Shown one piece after another: positions 18,098 to 27,403 of a stretch of DNA of 64,000 nucleotides. Origin of the DNA: Ruminiclostridium hungatei (GTDB lineage: Bacteria > Bacillota > Clostridia > Acetivibrionales > DSM-1351); the NCBI RefSeq assembly GCF_002051585.1, contig NZ_MZGX01000007.1, positions 62,001 to 126,000 on the forward strand. The letters are read 5' to 3'. Each line of letters opens with the position of its first letter. Positions within the stretch are counted from its first letter, which is position 1. Below the pieces are notes generated by a model. The model was not told where the DNA came from. It was given only the letters and a program-made list of their open reading frames with translations, and ran no database searches. A program made the position numbers and the translations under genes.

Positions 18098-18137
18098 TTT
18101 CAGGGATGGAGCTTTATTTCAAAATCCATCCCTGAAA
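18098..18137. repeat. 13-bp perfect inverted repeat
   Basis: TTTCAGGGATGGA (18098-18110) and TCCATCCCTGAAA (18125-18137) form a perfect 13-bp stem with a 14-nt loop, 8 bp downstream of the beta-helix gene. The T-rich run lies on the plus-strand side (TATTTTTTATTT). As an intrinsic terminator it would therefore stop antisense rather than operon transcription. On the operon strand it could serve as a processing or stability element. Confidence 0.65.
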
Positions 18138-18144
18138 ATATTTT

Positions 18145-19731
18145 TTATTTGCTAGCAATCATCTTCCCTTCACCGGCCAAGTCATTATTATCTAAAATAA
18201 TGTTTGCTCCCTTGCCGATTATTGCATACTGGCTGCTGTCATGTGTCCTGATATTATTATTTGCACAGTATATTCTGGCCTGGGAGTTGAGTTCAATGGC
18301 ACAAAACCCTGAAAGCTCACTGATATCAACGGTATTGCCGCCTATATACGAGTTGTTGGCAAAGGACCTTATTCCATACTTAACATCGGATATGGTATTT
18401 CTCAAGGCCACCACCGGTGAAACAACGGCGGATTCCGCCCCCTGAATGGTATTGTTGATGGCAGCTCCTCCGGTTATTCCATACCTGAACTGCCCGGAAA
18501 TTACGTTGCCTTCTGCGGAGGAAACATTGGAAATTGCATTGCAATACCCATTTCCTGTGAGCGTAATCCTGTTATTAATTGCATATATATTGCTCTTCTC
18601 ATTACCTGCAGGATTATATATTATGGTTTTACTGCTGGTTCCAACAGATTGAGCATTTATATCATTATTGTAAATTGAAATATTTGTGGTGGGTTTTTTC
18701 CTGTTTTCAATACCGGTGCATATGATGAAGGCATTAAAATAATCTGATATAATAATATTATTGCTTATAATTATATTGTCTACAGTCCCATAGTACTTAT
18801 CCTCACTGGAGTATACGCTTAGTACGATTTCCTGTTTTTCAAATCTGTCCACTATTTTGCAATTGTTGATTATTACATTCCTGACATTCCCCACCGTTGA
18901 GTAAACTGCTATAACTTCATCCTTGGAATCCTTTTCAAAATTGCAGTCGGTTATTTTAACATTCTCAGTGGTATTATCTGCCACTGCTGAAAGCCTTGTG
19001 GTAAGATTCCTTACCCAGACACACCCTCCGCTGAGGGCCATAGTATTATTGACAAAATTGCAATCAGCTACCGTAACATTTTTACAGGCATTATATAAAT
19101 CCAAATTTGTCACCGGCATGGTGTTTGAAAGGTCGGCTATAAAATCACAATTGAGGATATCCGCCCTTCTTATGTTCTTTAGGATCATAATCGTTTTGGG
19201 CGACCTGTTTGTGTATCTTTTATATTCAAAGCTTATATCGGAAATTTTCATTTTTTGTGCAGTGGTCTCGTTAAACTCGTCGGCATAGTTTGAATTAATT
19301 ATCAGGCACTCGGATAAATAGCCCTGACCATAATTCGAGAAGGTTCTGCTGTCAAAAACAATCTTCGTACTGCCCTTTACTCCCTGGACCGTCAGATTCA
19401 TGCCTTTAAGAATTATTTTTGATTTGCAGAAAAAGTTCCCCGCAGGAAGGTTTACCGTGTTTTCCGAATTGAACAGCCTTGTTAAGTACTCAGTATTGTC
19501 ATTTGCCTCAATTGTAAACCTTGAATCCTCATAATATTTGCCGTCGGCTTTGTTAAAGAAATTGGCATTTCCAATTTCGCCCGCTCTCTGCTTGCCTTCA
19601 GCGTTATAGCTATCAACCTCCAGGTTTTTAGCATGTCGAGTGTTCAGCACATAAATACCAACTGCCAGTACTGTTAAATAAGCACATAAAATATAAATAA
19701 AATAGGATTTTTTATTTTTGTTTAATCCCAT
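18145..19731 (-). CDS. Membrane-anchored right-handed beta-helix protein
   Basis: A 528-residue protein with an N-terminal membrane anchor (about residues 9-29, SYFIYILCAYLTVLAVGIYV), so the rest lies outside the cell. From about residue 95 it is built of short repeats with regularly spaced N, I, V and C residues (for example NVTVADCNF, NVKITDCNF, NIIISNNII, NISIYNNDI). This is the pattern of parallel beta-helix (PbH1) proteins. The fold is shared by pectate lyases, alginate epimerases and phage tailspikes, many of which bind or cut polysaccharides. No catalytic residues can be assigned. Its place among glycosyltransferases suggests a polymer-modifying or polymer-binding role at the surface. 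Confidence 0.82.
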   Translation of the reverse strand: MGLNKNKKSYFIYILCAYLTVLAVGIYVLNTRHAKNLEVDSYNAEGKQRAGEIGNANFFNKADGKYYEDSRFTIEANDNTEYLTRLFNSENTVNLPAGNFFCKSKIILKGMNLTVQGVKGSTKIVFDSRTFSNYGQGYLSECLIINSNYADEFNETTAQKMKISDISFEYKRYTNRSPKTIMILKNIRRADILNCDFIADLSNTMPVTNLDLYNACKNVTVADCNFVNNTMALSGGCVWVRNLTTRLSAVADNTTENVKITDCNFEKDSKDEVIAVYSTVGNVRNVIINNCKIVDRFEKQEIVLSVYSSEDKYYGTVDNIIISNNIIISDYFNAFIICTGIENRKKPTTNISIYNNDINAQSVGTSSKTIIYNPAGNEKSNIYAINNRITLTGNGYCNAISNVSSAEGNVISGQFRYGITGGAAINNTIQGAESAVVSPVVALRNTISDVKYGIRSFANNSYIGGNTVDISELSGFCAIELNSQARIYCANNNIRTHDSSQYAIIGKGANIILDNNDLAGEGKMIASK

Positions 19732-19804
19732 ATGGCCAACTCTCCCTCTGAATACAAATTATTTGATTTGCGGCAATCAATTGTGTATTAAGGGTTTCGA
19801 GCTT

Positions 19805-21037
19805 CTATCCCAAAAGTTTACCCCTGCCCCTGTGTTTTTGCCCTGCCATTGCGTATATGTCCAATAACTCGTCTGTGTATTTTTCTATGGAGAAACCCCG
19901 GGCTTTTTCAAGGCATGCCAGGGAAAACCTCTGCAATATTTCCGGCTTTTCATATAAGTATTTAACTTTTTCGGTCAAATCCTCAACATTCCCGGGCTCA
20001 AAAAGCAGTCCGTCCATTTTATCGCTTATTAATTCCGGAATTCCTCCGATATTAGATCCAATAACAGGTGTACCATACATTTGAGATTCCAGAACGGACA
20101 TAGGACAGTTTTCATACCATTCGGACGGGTAAATGGAAAAAAGTGCTTCAGCTATTATTCTTTTCAGTTCATCGCCTTTTTTAAAGCCGATGAATTCGAT
20201 ATTCTTTACAGATTGGACTTCTTCTTCCAGTTCACCCTCTCCTGCAAATATGAACCTGATGTCTGGCAGTTTAATGCAGGACTTTATCAGAGTATGAATT
20301 CCCTTTTCACCGGACAGCCTGCCGAAATATAAGACATATGCCTTCTTATTATCAGTATGTTCCGCAGTTTTATTGTTGGTAAAGTTATGTAAAATTATAA
20401 TTTTATCCTTAGGTATTTTTACATTCATGCTTAACATTTTATTTTTAAGAAATCGGCTGGGGGATATAAAATAGTCAACGTTTCCATAAACCCCCAATTT
20501 ATTGTAAATATAGCTTTCAGCAGCACCTACAACGCTTTTCAGCAGGGAGTTGTCTATACATTTCTGAAAAATGCAGTTTATGAATTTCCCATGGCTGCAT
20601 TTTTCACAGTTTTCTCCTTTTGTGTAGTTATAAAGACGGTGATAGGGGCATACCAATTGCGGATCATGCAAGGTCTGGACAACCGGAATATCGTATTTTT
20701 TTATTTCATACAGAATTGAAGGCGTAATCTGGTAATTGTAATTGTTCAGGTGAATTATATCCGGCTTGAATTTTTCTATAACTCTCCCAATTTTTTTACG
20801 AGCCTCAACGGAATATACAACCTTAAAAGGGTAGGATAGCTTATTGAACAGGGTTCCGCTGAAATCCATACTGCTCATGCTCTCACAGGCTGAATTTCCC
20901 ACATGGTTATTTGCATTTTCCATTCCAAAATACTCAATTTCATGTCCCAGCTTCGATAAATAATTAAAAAGCTGAAAAATATAGGTTTCACTTCCGCCCT
21001 TATTATACAAAAATTTATTAACAACTAATATTCTCAT
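19805..21037 (-). CDS. Glycosyltransferase family 4
   Basis: A 410-residue GT-B glycosyltransferase. It begins [22 protein letters not shown] and later has [29 protein letters not shown] and [25 protein letters not shown] (acidic E-x7-E motif). Between residues about 125 and 165 there is an insert with seven Cys residues ([27 protein letters not shown]), seen in some members of this family. It would add a sugar to the lipid-linked oligosaccharide. The start at 21037 overlaps the acyltransferase stop by 20 bp and has GGAG upstream. Confidence 0.93.
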   Translation of the reverse strand: MRILVVNKFLYNKGGSETYIFQLFNYLSKLGHEIEYFGMENANNHVGNSACESMSSMDFSGTLFNKLSYPFKVVYSVEARKKIGRVIEKFKPDIIHLNNYNYQITPSILYEIKKYDIPVVQTLHDPQLVCPYHRLYNYTKGENCEKCSHGKFINCIFQKCIDNSLLKSVVGAAESYIYNKLGVYGNVDYFISPSRFLKNKMLSMNVKIPKDKIIILHNFTNNKTAEHTDNKKAYVLYFGRLSGEKGIHTLIKSCIKLPDIRFIFAGEGELEEEVQSVKNIEFIGFKKGDELKRIIAEALFSIYPSEWYENCPMSVLESQMYGTPVIGSNIGGIPELISDKMDGLLFEPGNVEDLTEKVKYLYEKPEILQRFSLACLEKARGFSIEKYTDELLDIYAMAGQKHRGRGKLLG

Positions 21038-21737
21038 TTATAACTCCTCTGTACTTAATTATTTTTGCAGGTACTCCTCCCACAATAGCATATTCCGGAA
21101 CATTCCCGGTTACAACTGCTCCTGCCGCTACAATAGCCCCATCACCGATATGCACTCCGTCAAGAATAACTGCCTTTGATCCGATCCAGCAGTCCTTTCC
21201 AATGCATATCCCCTTTCTGGTGGCACCCTGGGCTCTTATGGGCTTGAATCTGTCACCGAAAATATGGTTCTCGGCATGGAGACTGACTCCCGGGCCGAAT
21301 ATTGTGTTATCTCCTATTTCCACCTTTCCCCTGACTGCAAAAAACGCGTTGGGCGATATTCCCACATTATCACCTATATGCAGGCTCTCTCCCAGTTCTC
21401 TTATAACTCCGGTACATTCAATGATGCTGTTGCGCCCGATGGAAACATTTTTCCCTATTCTGACTCCGTATTTACTGAGCGCATTTATAAATACGTTATC
21501 TTCAAAGATAACATTTCTATCCAAATACAGATTCCTGCCGGATCTAATTCTGACCTTCTTTCCGCAGAAGAAAAGACCTTTGCACTCCCGGATACCTATA
21601 CGCTTAACTGTTCCCCTGCCTATTTGCACCGCTCTGTTAATTACAATGTGGATTATATCCCATATTGAGAAGGCATTGTCAATTACATAATTTTCTCCCT
21701 TTAATTTAGAAATCAGCTTTGAGACCAGCTTCTTCAT
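21018..21737 (-). CDS. Hexapeptide-repeat acyltransferase
   Basis: A 239-residue left-handed beta-helix acyltransferase. Hexapeptide repeats cover roughly residues 70-225 (for example [66 protein letters not shown]). The closing segment [17 protein letters not shown] is typical of the maltose/galactoside O-acetyltransferase branch. The His in LHAENH is the likely catalytic base. It probably O-acetylates a sugar of the repeat unit using acetyl-CoA. It overlaps both neighbours (20 and 32 bp) and has an AGGAGG site. Confidence 0.93.
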   Translation of the reverse strand: MKKLVSKLISKLKGENYVIDNAFSIWDIIHIVINRAVQIGRGTVKRIGIRECKGLFFCGKKVRIRSGRNLYLDRNVIFEDNVFINALSKYGVRIGKNVSIGRNSIIECTGVIRELGESLHIGDNVGISPNAFFAVRGKVEIGDNTIFGPGVSLHAENHIFGDRFKPIRAQGATRKGICIGKDCWIGSKAVILDGVHIGDGAIVAAGAVVTGNVPEYAIVGGVPAKIIKYRGVINENISC

Positions 21738-23208
21738 AAGAACCTCCTAATTTTTCTATAGTTGCTCCGGGCTTCAGAACAGTTTTTGCAGAAGGATAGG
21801 CAGCACTACATGCATACACAATTGCAGCCATTATCCAGAAAGTTTCCAGATAAAAATTATTATTTGTGAGATTATATGCCAATGTTGCAATATAAGCTGT
21901 TATCAAGAAGTCAAACAGTGTTTTCTCCTTTAGCATCTTGTCTATAAATCTGAGTTTTACAAACCTTACAATGGGATATGTCACAAGGAGCAGATTTGCC
22001 GACAGTCCGATTGAGCCCTGCTCAGCCCATACTTGCAGTACAAAATTGTGGACATCCACCGCATCGGACTTATACAGCCTGAATTTCTCAAACAGGTAAG
22101 CATATGCATCGTGGTGAAACGCCGCATTTCCCAATCCTATGCCGGAAACAATGTGATCGTAACCCTCCTGTAATGCAATCAGCCAGTAGACAAAATGATA
22201 TTTGGTGGAACCTTCCTGAGTATTTAGTGCCTCCAGCATCCTTTCCAGCAAATTTGGGAAAATTGACAGTATTACAGGAACACAGCATATGGAAATGACA
22301 ATTATCAGGAAATTTATCCTGGGGCTTTTCCCAAATAAAGTCACAATATTCAACACAAAGAATATAAGCAGGGCAGCTCTTGAGTATGTAAGACTAAGGG
22401 TCAATACATCGGCTATAAACAGAATGCAGTACAACAGCCTGGTCCTTCCAATGGATTTTCTTATTTTATAGTTTACAGCCATGGACTGAATCAGGATGCA
22501 ATTCGCTATAGCTATGGTATCCAGGCCCATCACCCCATCTATCCTGTTAATTACATTTTTTGACTCAACCAGGGCTTGTGTTTTATATATCTGATCCAGA
22601 ATCACTATATGCCCATCAGGATACATTCTGAAGGACGGTATCAGCATCTTTCCAAAATAGTAGCTTGCAAGGCAGGTGACAACCAAAACTATATTCGATA
22701 TGATAAGTACACTTACTATTCTGTTTAAGAAATCCTGTCTCTGTGACTGCTTGTATATTACCAGCATCATTAAGAACAAATAAATATATTGGAACAATTC
22801 CTTGACGGATATCTTCATATTAACTGAAAACAGGCAGGAAAGAAGAATACCGGTAAGGTACAGTGCAAATATTATTTTTACAGACTGGTGGGTTTTTGAA
22901 CTATCAGGATATATATCTTTTTTATATGTCTTTGTGAGCAATATACATGTAAAGATACCCAGCCAGAGAAACTGCAGCACCTTCAAGTCCATATAGCCGG
23001 TTTTTATCATGAAAATATTTGAACACGGTGCCAGAAAAATTGCAGCCAGTATCAATCTGTCCATACAAACCTCCGGTTTATGGAAAAAATAGCACACAGC
23101 CGCCAGAACAAATAATAGTATTACACCTATTATAAGGCTGACAAATAAACTTATGGCCAAAATTGCAATACTGCAGGCTATTAAAAATACAAACTCAAGT
23201 TTTTTCAC
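21706..23208 (-). CDS. O-antigen ligase/polymerase-type membrane protein (Wzy-like)
   Basis: A roughly 500-residue polytopic membrane protein with about 10-12 predicted helices. A large outer loop precedes the conserved segment [19 protein letters not shown] and [17 protein letters not shown], the O-antigen-ligase (Wzy_C) signature. In a Wzx/Wzy-type locus such a protein polymerises repeat units outside the membrane. The companion flippase, Wzz-like protein and initiating transferase are all present here, which supports Wzy over a true ligase. I placed the start at a GTG at 23208 with GGGGT 7 nt upstream; another GTG at 23217 lies inside that site. Confidence 0.9.
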   Translation of the reverse strand: MKKLEFVFLIACSIAILAISLFVSLIIGVILLFVLAAVCYFFHKPEVCMDRLILAAIFLAPCSNIFMIKTGYMDLKVLQFLWLGIFTCILLTKTYKKDIYPDSSKTHQSVKIIFALYLTGILLSCLFSVNMKISVKELFQYIYLFLMMLVIYKQSQRQDFLNRIVSVLIISNIVLVVTCLASYYFGKMLIPSFRMYPDGHIVILDQIYKTQALVESKNVINRIDGVMGLDTIAIANCILIQSMAVNYKIRKSIGRTRLLYCILFIADVLTLSLTYSRAALLIFFVLNIVTLFGKSPRINFLIIVISICCVPVILSIFPNLLERMLEALNTQEGSTKYHFVYWLIALQEGYDHIVSGIGLGNAAFHHDAYAYLFEKFRLYKSDAVDVHNFVLQVWAEQGSIGLSANLLLVTYPIVRFVKLRFIDKMLKEKTLFDFLITAYIATLAYNLTNNNFYLETFWIMAAIVYACSAAYPSAKTVLKPGATIEKLGGSYEEAGLKADF

Positions 23209-23225
23209 AAAGTCCACCCCGATCT

Positions 23226-24311
23226 TCAGGCCCCTCTATAGGATTTATTTATCAATGGAGTATTTAAATGTTTGATTCTGGTATCTATAAAATCCTTTGA
23301 CTGTTGTATAAGGCTCTGAAGCTTTTCCATGTAATTGTTAAAGTCGTAAGGATTCTGCTTGATGTGCCTGTACAGCTCATATGCCTCGTGCCTGCTGCAT
23401 ACCACTCTATCCGACAGCCCTATTCTTTCCAGCAGGGTATCCACCTTGTTCTGCTTGCTTTCATTATATTGCATGAAAAATTGCTTCTTGCAGCAAAGTG
23501 AAAAAACCACTCCATGGTACATATTAGTAAAAACATAATCTGCTGAATAGAAGTAATCCAGAATTTCTATGGGTGACTTAAAAACAATATTCTTATGGGC
23601 GAATGAATTTATAAAGCCGAAGGAATAAATCAGTGCTCTCTCGTTTGCAGCAATTTCTTTTATGGAATCAATGAATTCCCTATCAAAATTATTGCCGTAA
23701 ACAAGTATAAATTTTTTCCCTCCCTTAATTCTTTTTGGAGTATATTCATTGAGAAATACCGGGTCCACCAGTACAGGCACTTTATACCCTGTCAGCTTTT
23801 CAACAATTTCCTGTGAATTTTCATCCCTGACAGAAATATTGTCCGGATTGAGCCTTGCAATGCTTTGTGTAATTTCCCTGGTTATATTGCTGCTCCCGGC
23901 ACATCCGAAACTGGGTGCAAAGGTCATTATTTTGTTTGCCTCAAAGCTGCGTCCGAAATATGTACAGTCTCCCTTTTCTACAAAAGGATTTGTATAATTC
24001 CATATCTCGTCACTCCCCAAAATGTATCCGTCAAATTTATGAGCCTTTATATTAGTGGAGAATCTGGTCTTTTTCATTAATTTCCAGCCTCTTCTGAAAT
24101 TCGCCACGGCCAACAAATTATAAAGTCCCTTAGGAAGGTTGGGATTGAGGATTCTCATGATAATATCCTTTTTGAAAGTATATCTGCTTTCATAATTTAT
24201 TAAATAGCAATCTATATTATATCTATCGTTAATATACTTATTTAAGGCATACGCCTGCCAGTAGGCACCATAATTTACCGCCATATGAAATGTCAGTATC
24301 CCTATTTTCAT
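23226..24311 (-). CDS. Polysaccharide pyruvyl transferase family protein
   Basis: A 361-residue member of the polysaccharide pyruvyl-transferase family (CsaB/WcaK type). It begins KIGILTFHMAVNYGAYWQAYALNKYI and has DGYILGSDEIWN, ISVRDENSQEI, PVLVDPVF and YVFTNMYHGVVFSLCCKKQ. These enzymes place a pyruvate ketal on a sugar from phosphoenolpyruvate. Ketal-pyruvylated polymers in Gram-positives serve as ligands for SLH domains. That is relevant here because at least five SLH proteins are encoded in the same window, but the link is inference. The SD (GGGGGG) directly follows a 7-bp hairpin. Confidence 0.93.
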   Translation of the reverse strand: MKIGILTFHMAVNYGAYWQAYALNKYINDRYNIDCYLINYESRYTFKKDIIMRILNPNLPKGLYNLLAVANFRRGWKLMKKTRFSTNIKAHKFDGYILGSDEIWNYTNPFVEKGDCTYFGRSFEANKIMTFAPSFGCAGSSNITREITQSIARLNPDNISVRDENSQEIVEKLTGYKVPVLVDPVFLNEYTPKRIKGGKKFILVYGNNFDREFIDSIKEIAANERALIYSFGFINSFAHKNIVFKSPIEILDYFYSADYVFTNMYHGVVFSLCCKKQFFMQYNESKQNKVDTLLERIGLSDRVVCSRHEAYELYRHIKQNPYDFNNYMEKLQSLIQQSKDFIDTRIKHLNTPLINKSYRGA

Positions 24312-24324
24312 TTTTTATCCCCCC

Positions 24325-24341
24325 TGTCCGCTCTGCGGACA
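24325..24341 (-). promoter_or_regulatory. 7-bp hairpin abutting the ribosome site of the pyruvyl transferase gene
   Basis: TGTCCGC (24325-24331), a 3-nt loop and GCGGACA (24335-24341) form a compact stem directly upstream of the GGGGGGATAAAA ribosome site. It follows another stem-loop at 24349-24380. The two stems in a row could affect ribosome access or mRNA processing; no regulator is identified. Confidence 0.4.
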
Positions 24342-24348
24342 TAAATTC

Positions 24349-24380
24349 AAAGGGTTGAAAGTGGTTTTCTTTCAACCTTT
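24349..24380 (-). terminator. Stem-loop between flippase and pyruvyl transferase genes
   Basis: AAAGGGTTGAAAG (24349-24361) pairs with CTTTCAACCTTT (24369-24380) with one bulge, 9 bp downstream of the flippase stop. On the operon strand the stem is followed by GAATTT rather than a T run, so it would be a weak terminator at most. It may be an internal attenuator or processing site in the long transcript. Confidence 0.4.
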
Positions 24381-24388
24381 TACCTCCG

Positions 24389-25813
24389 TTAAATTGGCTT
24401 GAAGCCTGCCCTGCGCCTCATCAGAATATTTTTGAATTTCATTATGGCAGCCTTGTTCAAAACACCGATAACCATAATACCTGCCATAAGCGCAAAAATA
24501 TTCACCACAATCCCCCCCGTATAATAGAGCCAACAGTATAGAACCATTCCAGGCAGATATAGTCCTGTACTTTTCAAGCTGATTTTTATCCGTATTTTAA
24601 ACTTTGCATTAACATAGAAATACCTTATTACAACTACAATAAAGGAACTCACTATATTTGCCATGCAGGCGGCATAGATTTTCAGACTGCTTACTAATAA
24701 AAGAGTTACAACTATGTTTATACCTGAAGCGATTAAGGTTGTATACAGCAAATGTCCTGTCTTTTTAAATACATAATAGAAAGAGGAAAAGAAGGTCATA
24801 AAAAACTGGAAGAATGCACCTATCAGTAAATAAGGTACATAATTGACCGCATCGGCGAATTCTTTCCCAATAGCTATTGCGGAAAATAATTTTACAAATG
24901 GAAATATAATCAGTAACACACCCAATTGCAGCCTGAGAAAGTAATTGAGCATTTTTGAGTAGAACTGGTCACGATCAGACGAGTTTTTTTCATAAATGGC
25001 CGTATCCTGCCAGGCGTAGTTAAAAATCATATTTACTGTCATTAATATGGAGGGAAATTTTGAGGCCACTGCAAAAATTCCGTTGTAATCGTTTCCCAGA
25101 CAGTAAATAATAATGTATCTGTTGCTCAGATTAAGAATCCACCAGCTTATGGTATTGGGAATCAATGGAATGGTATATGCTATTAATTCCTTTATCGTCT
25201 TCATATTTATGTAATTTACACTGATTTGCCTGAAAACCCTTAATTTTACTTCCATATATATAAAAGCCGCTGACATTGAGACTATATTTGATAATATCAG
25301 CGCCCTGACAGAATAGTGCAATACTACAATAAACAAAATATTGAGCAGCAGCATCAAAAAGGTCATTATTATTCCGGACACCGCAAATAACATATTCTTT
25401 TTGAGTCCTCTGGCTATCATCTGCCAGGTATTAAAAATACAGGTGGCCAATATTTGAAGGTAAATCAAATAGAAAAATTCTATCTTGAAAAAATAATTGG
25501 CGGCAATAGCCAAAGGCACTGTCATAAGTACAGCTATTATAATTATAAACAAGGCATTGGTTATATATTTATCCGATACTGACCTGTCATCTCCGGAATC
25601 CAGTGAAAATCTGTATATACCGTCATAAATCTGTACGGATACTATTGGAACAATCATCAAAACCGTTGTACATATCACATCATAATACCCATATTCACTG
25701 GTTGACAGATATGCCGTATATATAGGGAGAAGAAGAAATACCAACAGTTTGGAGGACAATGTACCTGTCATATATATGACAGAATTTTTTGCCAAAGTTT
25801 TTTCTCTACTCAT
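24389..25813 (-). CDS. Polysaccharide flippase (Wzx/MOP family)
   Basis: A 474-residue membrane protein with about 12-14 predicted helices. The MOP-superfamily N-terminus LAKNSVIYMTGTLSSKLLVFLLLPIYTAYLSTSEYG is clear. It would flip the undecaprenyl-linked repeat unit across the membrane before polymerisation. The start at 25813 has only a weak GAGA ribosome site. It lies 36 bp downstream of the CpsD-type kinase gene, a normal order for Gram-positive capsule loci. Confidence 0.93.
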   Translation of the reverse strand: MSREKTLAKNSVIYMTGTLSSKLLVFLLLPIYTAYLSTSEYGYYDVICTTVLMIVPIVSVQIYDGIYRFSLDSGDDRSVSDKYITNALFIIIIAVLMTVPLAIAANYFFKIEFFYLIYLQILATCIFNTWQMIARGLKKNMLFAVSGIIMTFLMLLLNILFIVVLHYSVRALILSNIVSMSAAFIYMEVKLRVFRQISVNYINMKTIKELIAYTIPLIPNTISWWILNLSNRYIIIYCLGNDYNGIFAVASKFPSILMTVNMIFNYAWQDTAIYEKNSSDRDQFYSKMLNYFLRLQLGVLLIIFPFVKLFSAIAIGKEFADAVNYVPYLLIGAFFQFFMTFFSSFYYVFKKTGHLLYTTLIASGINIVVTLLLVSSLKIYAACMANIVSSFIVVVIRYFYVNAKFKIRIKISLKSTGLYLPGMVLYCWLYYTGGIVVNIFALMAGIMVIGVLNKAAIMKFKNILMRRRAGFKPI

Positions 25814-25849
25814 ATGTGTTCTCTTTCTTGTTGCGTATTGTTGGTGTAA

Positions 25850-26572
25850 TCAGGCAGTCATCAAACCATTTTTATTTGCAGCAGGCTTTGGCAGCTTTTT
25901 ATTTAATTTATTGAAATAGCCATAGGACTTAAAAAAGTTCTTATAATTATTTTTACTGACCTGATTCAGTATAACTCCCAATAAATTTACATTCCCCGCC
26001 TGCAGCTTCTCCTTTGCCTGGTTTATGGACTTTATTGAAGTTTTATTCATTTTTGCAACAAGGATAGCCGCATCTGCTCTCATTGCAAGGATTGCTGCAT
26101 CAGGAACACAATCCAGGGAAGGAGTATCAATAACTACACAATCATAGTTCTCCCTTGCCTTCTCAAATAACTCCAAAAGGTAACGTGAGCAAAACAGCCC
26201 TGCAGGATTTCCTGTATTTCTTCCTTTGGGAAGGTAATTGAGGTTTTCCATGTTGGTAGGATATAATACCTCTTCCATAAGAGCATTCCCTTGCAGATAT
26301 TGAACTGCCCCCTGTTGATAGCCCGCATTTTTCTCCACCGGCTTCCTTAAATCCATATCCATCAATAATGTCCTTTTCCCCAATGCAGCCAGAGTTATAG
26401 CAATATTTTCAGCAGTAACGGTTTTACCGACCCTGGGTTCTGTTCCAGTTACAACCAGCGTATATATCCGTTTTTTTTCAAGATCAGGATATATGTTTGC
26501 CGCAAGTGCCACATATGCTTCTTTTGCCACAAAACTTTCAGGGCTATAAAAGTTATAGCTTCTATTTGTCAT
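25850..26572 (-). CDS. CpsD/YwqD-type tyrosine-protein kinase
   Basis: A 240-residue BY-kinase. It autophosphorylates on C-terminal tyrosines and works with the Wzz-like membrane activator to set polymer length and export. The Walker A region is VVTGTEPRVGKTVTAENIA, Walker A' is TLLMDMDLRKP, and Walker B is DCVVIDTPS. The tail NYKNFFKSYGYFN holds three tyrosines, a short version of the usual Tyr cluster. The typical GEGKS of family members is here PRVGKT. The ATG at 26572 has AGGAGG 7 nt away; a TTG at 26578 is too close. The chain-length gene is 12 bp upstream, and the matching phosphatase is at 8153-8902. Confidence 0.93.
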   Translation of the reverse strand: MTNRSYNFYSPESFVAKEAYVALAANIYPDLEKKRIYTLVVTGTEPRVGKTVTAENIAITLAALGKRTLLMDMDLRKPVEKNAGYQQGAVQYLQGNALMEEVLYPTNMENLNYLPKGRNTGNPAGLFCSRYLLELFEKARENYDCVVIDTPSLDCVPDAAILAMRADAAILVAKMNKTSIKSINQAKEKLQAGNVNLLGVILNQVSKNNYKNFFKSYGYFNKLNKKLPKPAANKNGLMTA

Positions 26573-26584
26573 TTCCAATCCTCC

Positions 26585-27262
26585 TTATTTAATTCCAAAT
26601 CCGGGTATGGCTCCAATAATTTTTAAGCCGGTGTTTATCTCAACATCTTCAGGCACTCTGATTTTGTTATCAAAAAGATCAATAATATATATATTTACAA
26701 TTGCGACAACAATACCTGCTACAATCCCTATGATGATTTTTTTTATGCTGTCATCAGGAAGGGGATACTGCGGAACTTTTGCTTCATCCAATACTCCAAT
26801 AATATTATTTTGTGTCAGTTCTCTCAGGCTTGTTATAAAAGCCTGTGTCACTGCCCTGGAGGCATCTGCCGCCAGCTTCGGGCTATCTGCCACTGCTGAA
26901 ATTCCCAGTATGCTGGATTCATCCTTCTGCTTCACATATATCAAGCTGCGAAGTTCACTCCCTGATATGCTGTATTTACTTTTTAAGCTGCTTAAGGCTG
27001 CCGAAATAATTTTTTCACTTGTTATGATTTCCTGATAGTCCAGAAGCAATTGCTTGCTTAGCAGCACATCCTGATAGCTTATACCTCCCGCTGCATCAAC
27101 TGCCGTATTCCTGTTTAAGGCATATACCGTTGTTTCTGCTTCATATAAGGGTATATACCTGTAATATTTCATGTAAGTAGCCAGTCCTCCGCCTACGATG
27201 GCAAACAATATAACCAGCCAGAACATTCTGCGTATAGAATAAAAGAATCTTTTAAACTCCAT
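26585..27262 (-). CDS. Wzz/CpsC-type chain-length and kinase-activator protein
   Basis: A 225-residue membrane protein with two membrane helices (about residues 12-32 and 175-197) around an extracytoplasmic domain, the layout of Gram-positive CpsC/YwqC proteins. The segment before the second helix has PQYPLPDDSIKK, the proline-rich motif of the Wzz family. The short cytosolic C-terminus would activate the adjacent tyrosine kinase. It starts with AGGAGAGG upstream. It is the first structural gene after the LoaP gene and lies just behind a terminator, so its expression should depend on read-through. Confidence 0.92.
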   Translation of the reverse strand: MEFKRFFYSIRRMFWLVILFAIVGGGLATYMKYYRYIPLYEAETTVYALNRNTAVDAAGGISYQDVLLSKQLLLDYQEIITSEKIISAALSSLKSKYSISGSELRSLIYVKQKDESSILGISAVADSPKLAADASRAVTQAFITSLRELTQNNIIGVLDEAKVPQYPLPDDSIKKIIIGIVAGIVVAIVNIYIIDLFDNKIRVPEDVEINTGLKIIGAIPGFGIK

Positions 27263-27285
27263 ATAGTTCCTCTCCTTCTTTTTTT

Positions 27286-27307
27286 AAAAATGGCAGTGCT
27301 TTGCCAT
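27286..27307 (-). terminator. Intrinsic terminator between loaP and the chain-length gene
   Basis: On the minus strand ATGGCA (27307-27302), a 6-nt loop and TGCCAT (27295-27290) are followed by TTTT. It lies between the antiterminator gene and the rest of the operon. The short 6-bp stem suggests a terminator suited to regulation. Confidence 0.6.
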
Positions 27308-27308
27308 A

Positions 27309-27331
27309 CGAACCGGTAAGAACCTGCTTCG
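27309..27331 (-). promoter_or_regulatory. Dumbbell-like RNA hairpin, candidate LoaP target
   Basis: On the minus strand CGAA (27331-27328) pairs with TTCG (27312-27309), and GGT pairs with ACC inside, with a C-G pair and small bulges between them and a TTCT loop. Two short stems separated by an internal loop give the dumbbell shape described for LoaP-binding RNA elements. The element ends one nucleotide before the terminator at 27286-27307. The assignment is an inference from shape and position. Confidence 0.4.
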
Positions 27332-27403
27332 CTTATATTTAAATACTTATATCCCCCGTATTATCCTTCCATGCCGAAACAATGAAAAGAGCTTTCCGGG
27401 ATC

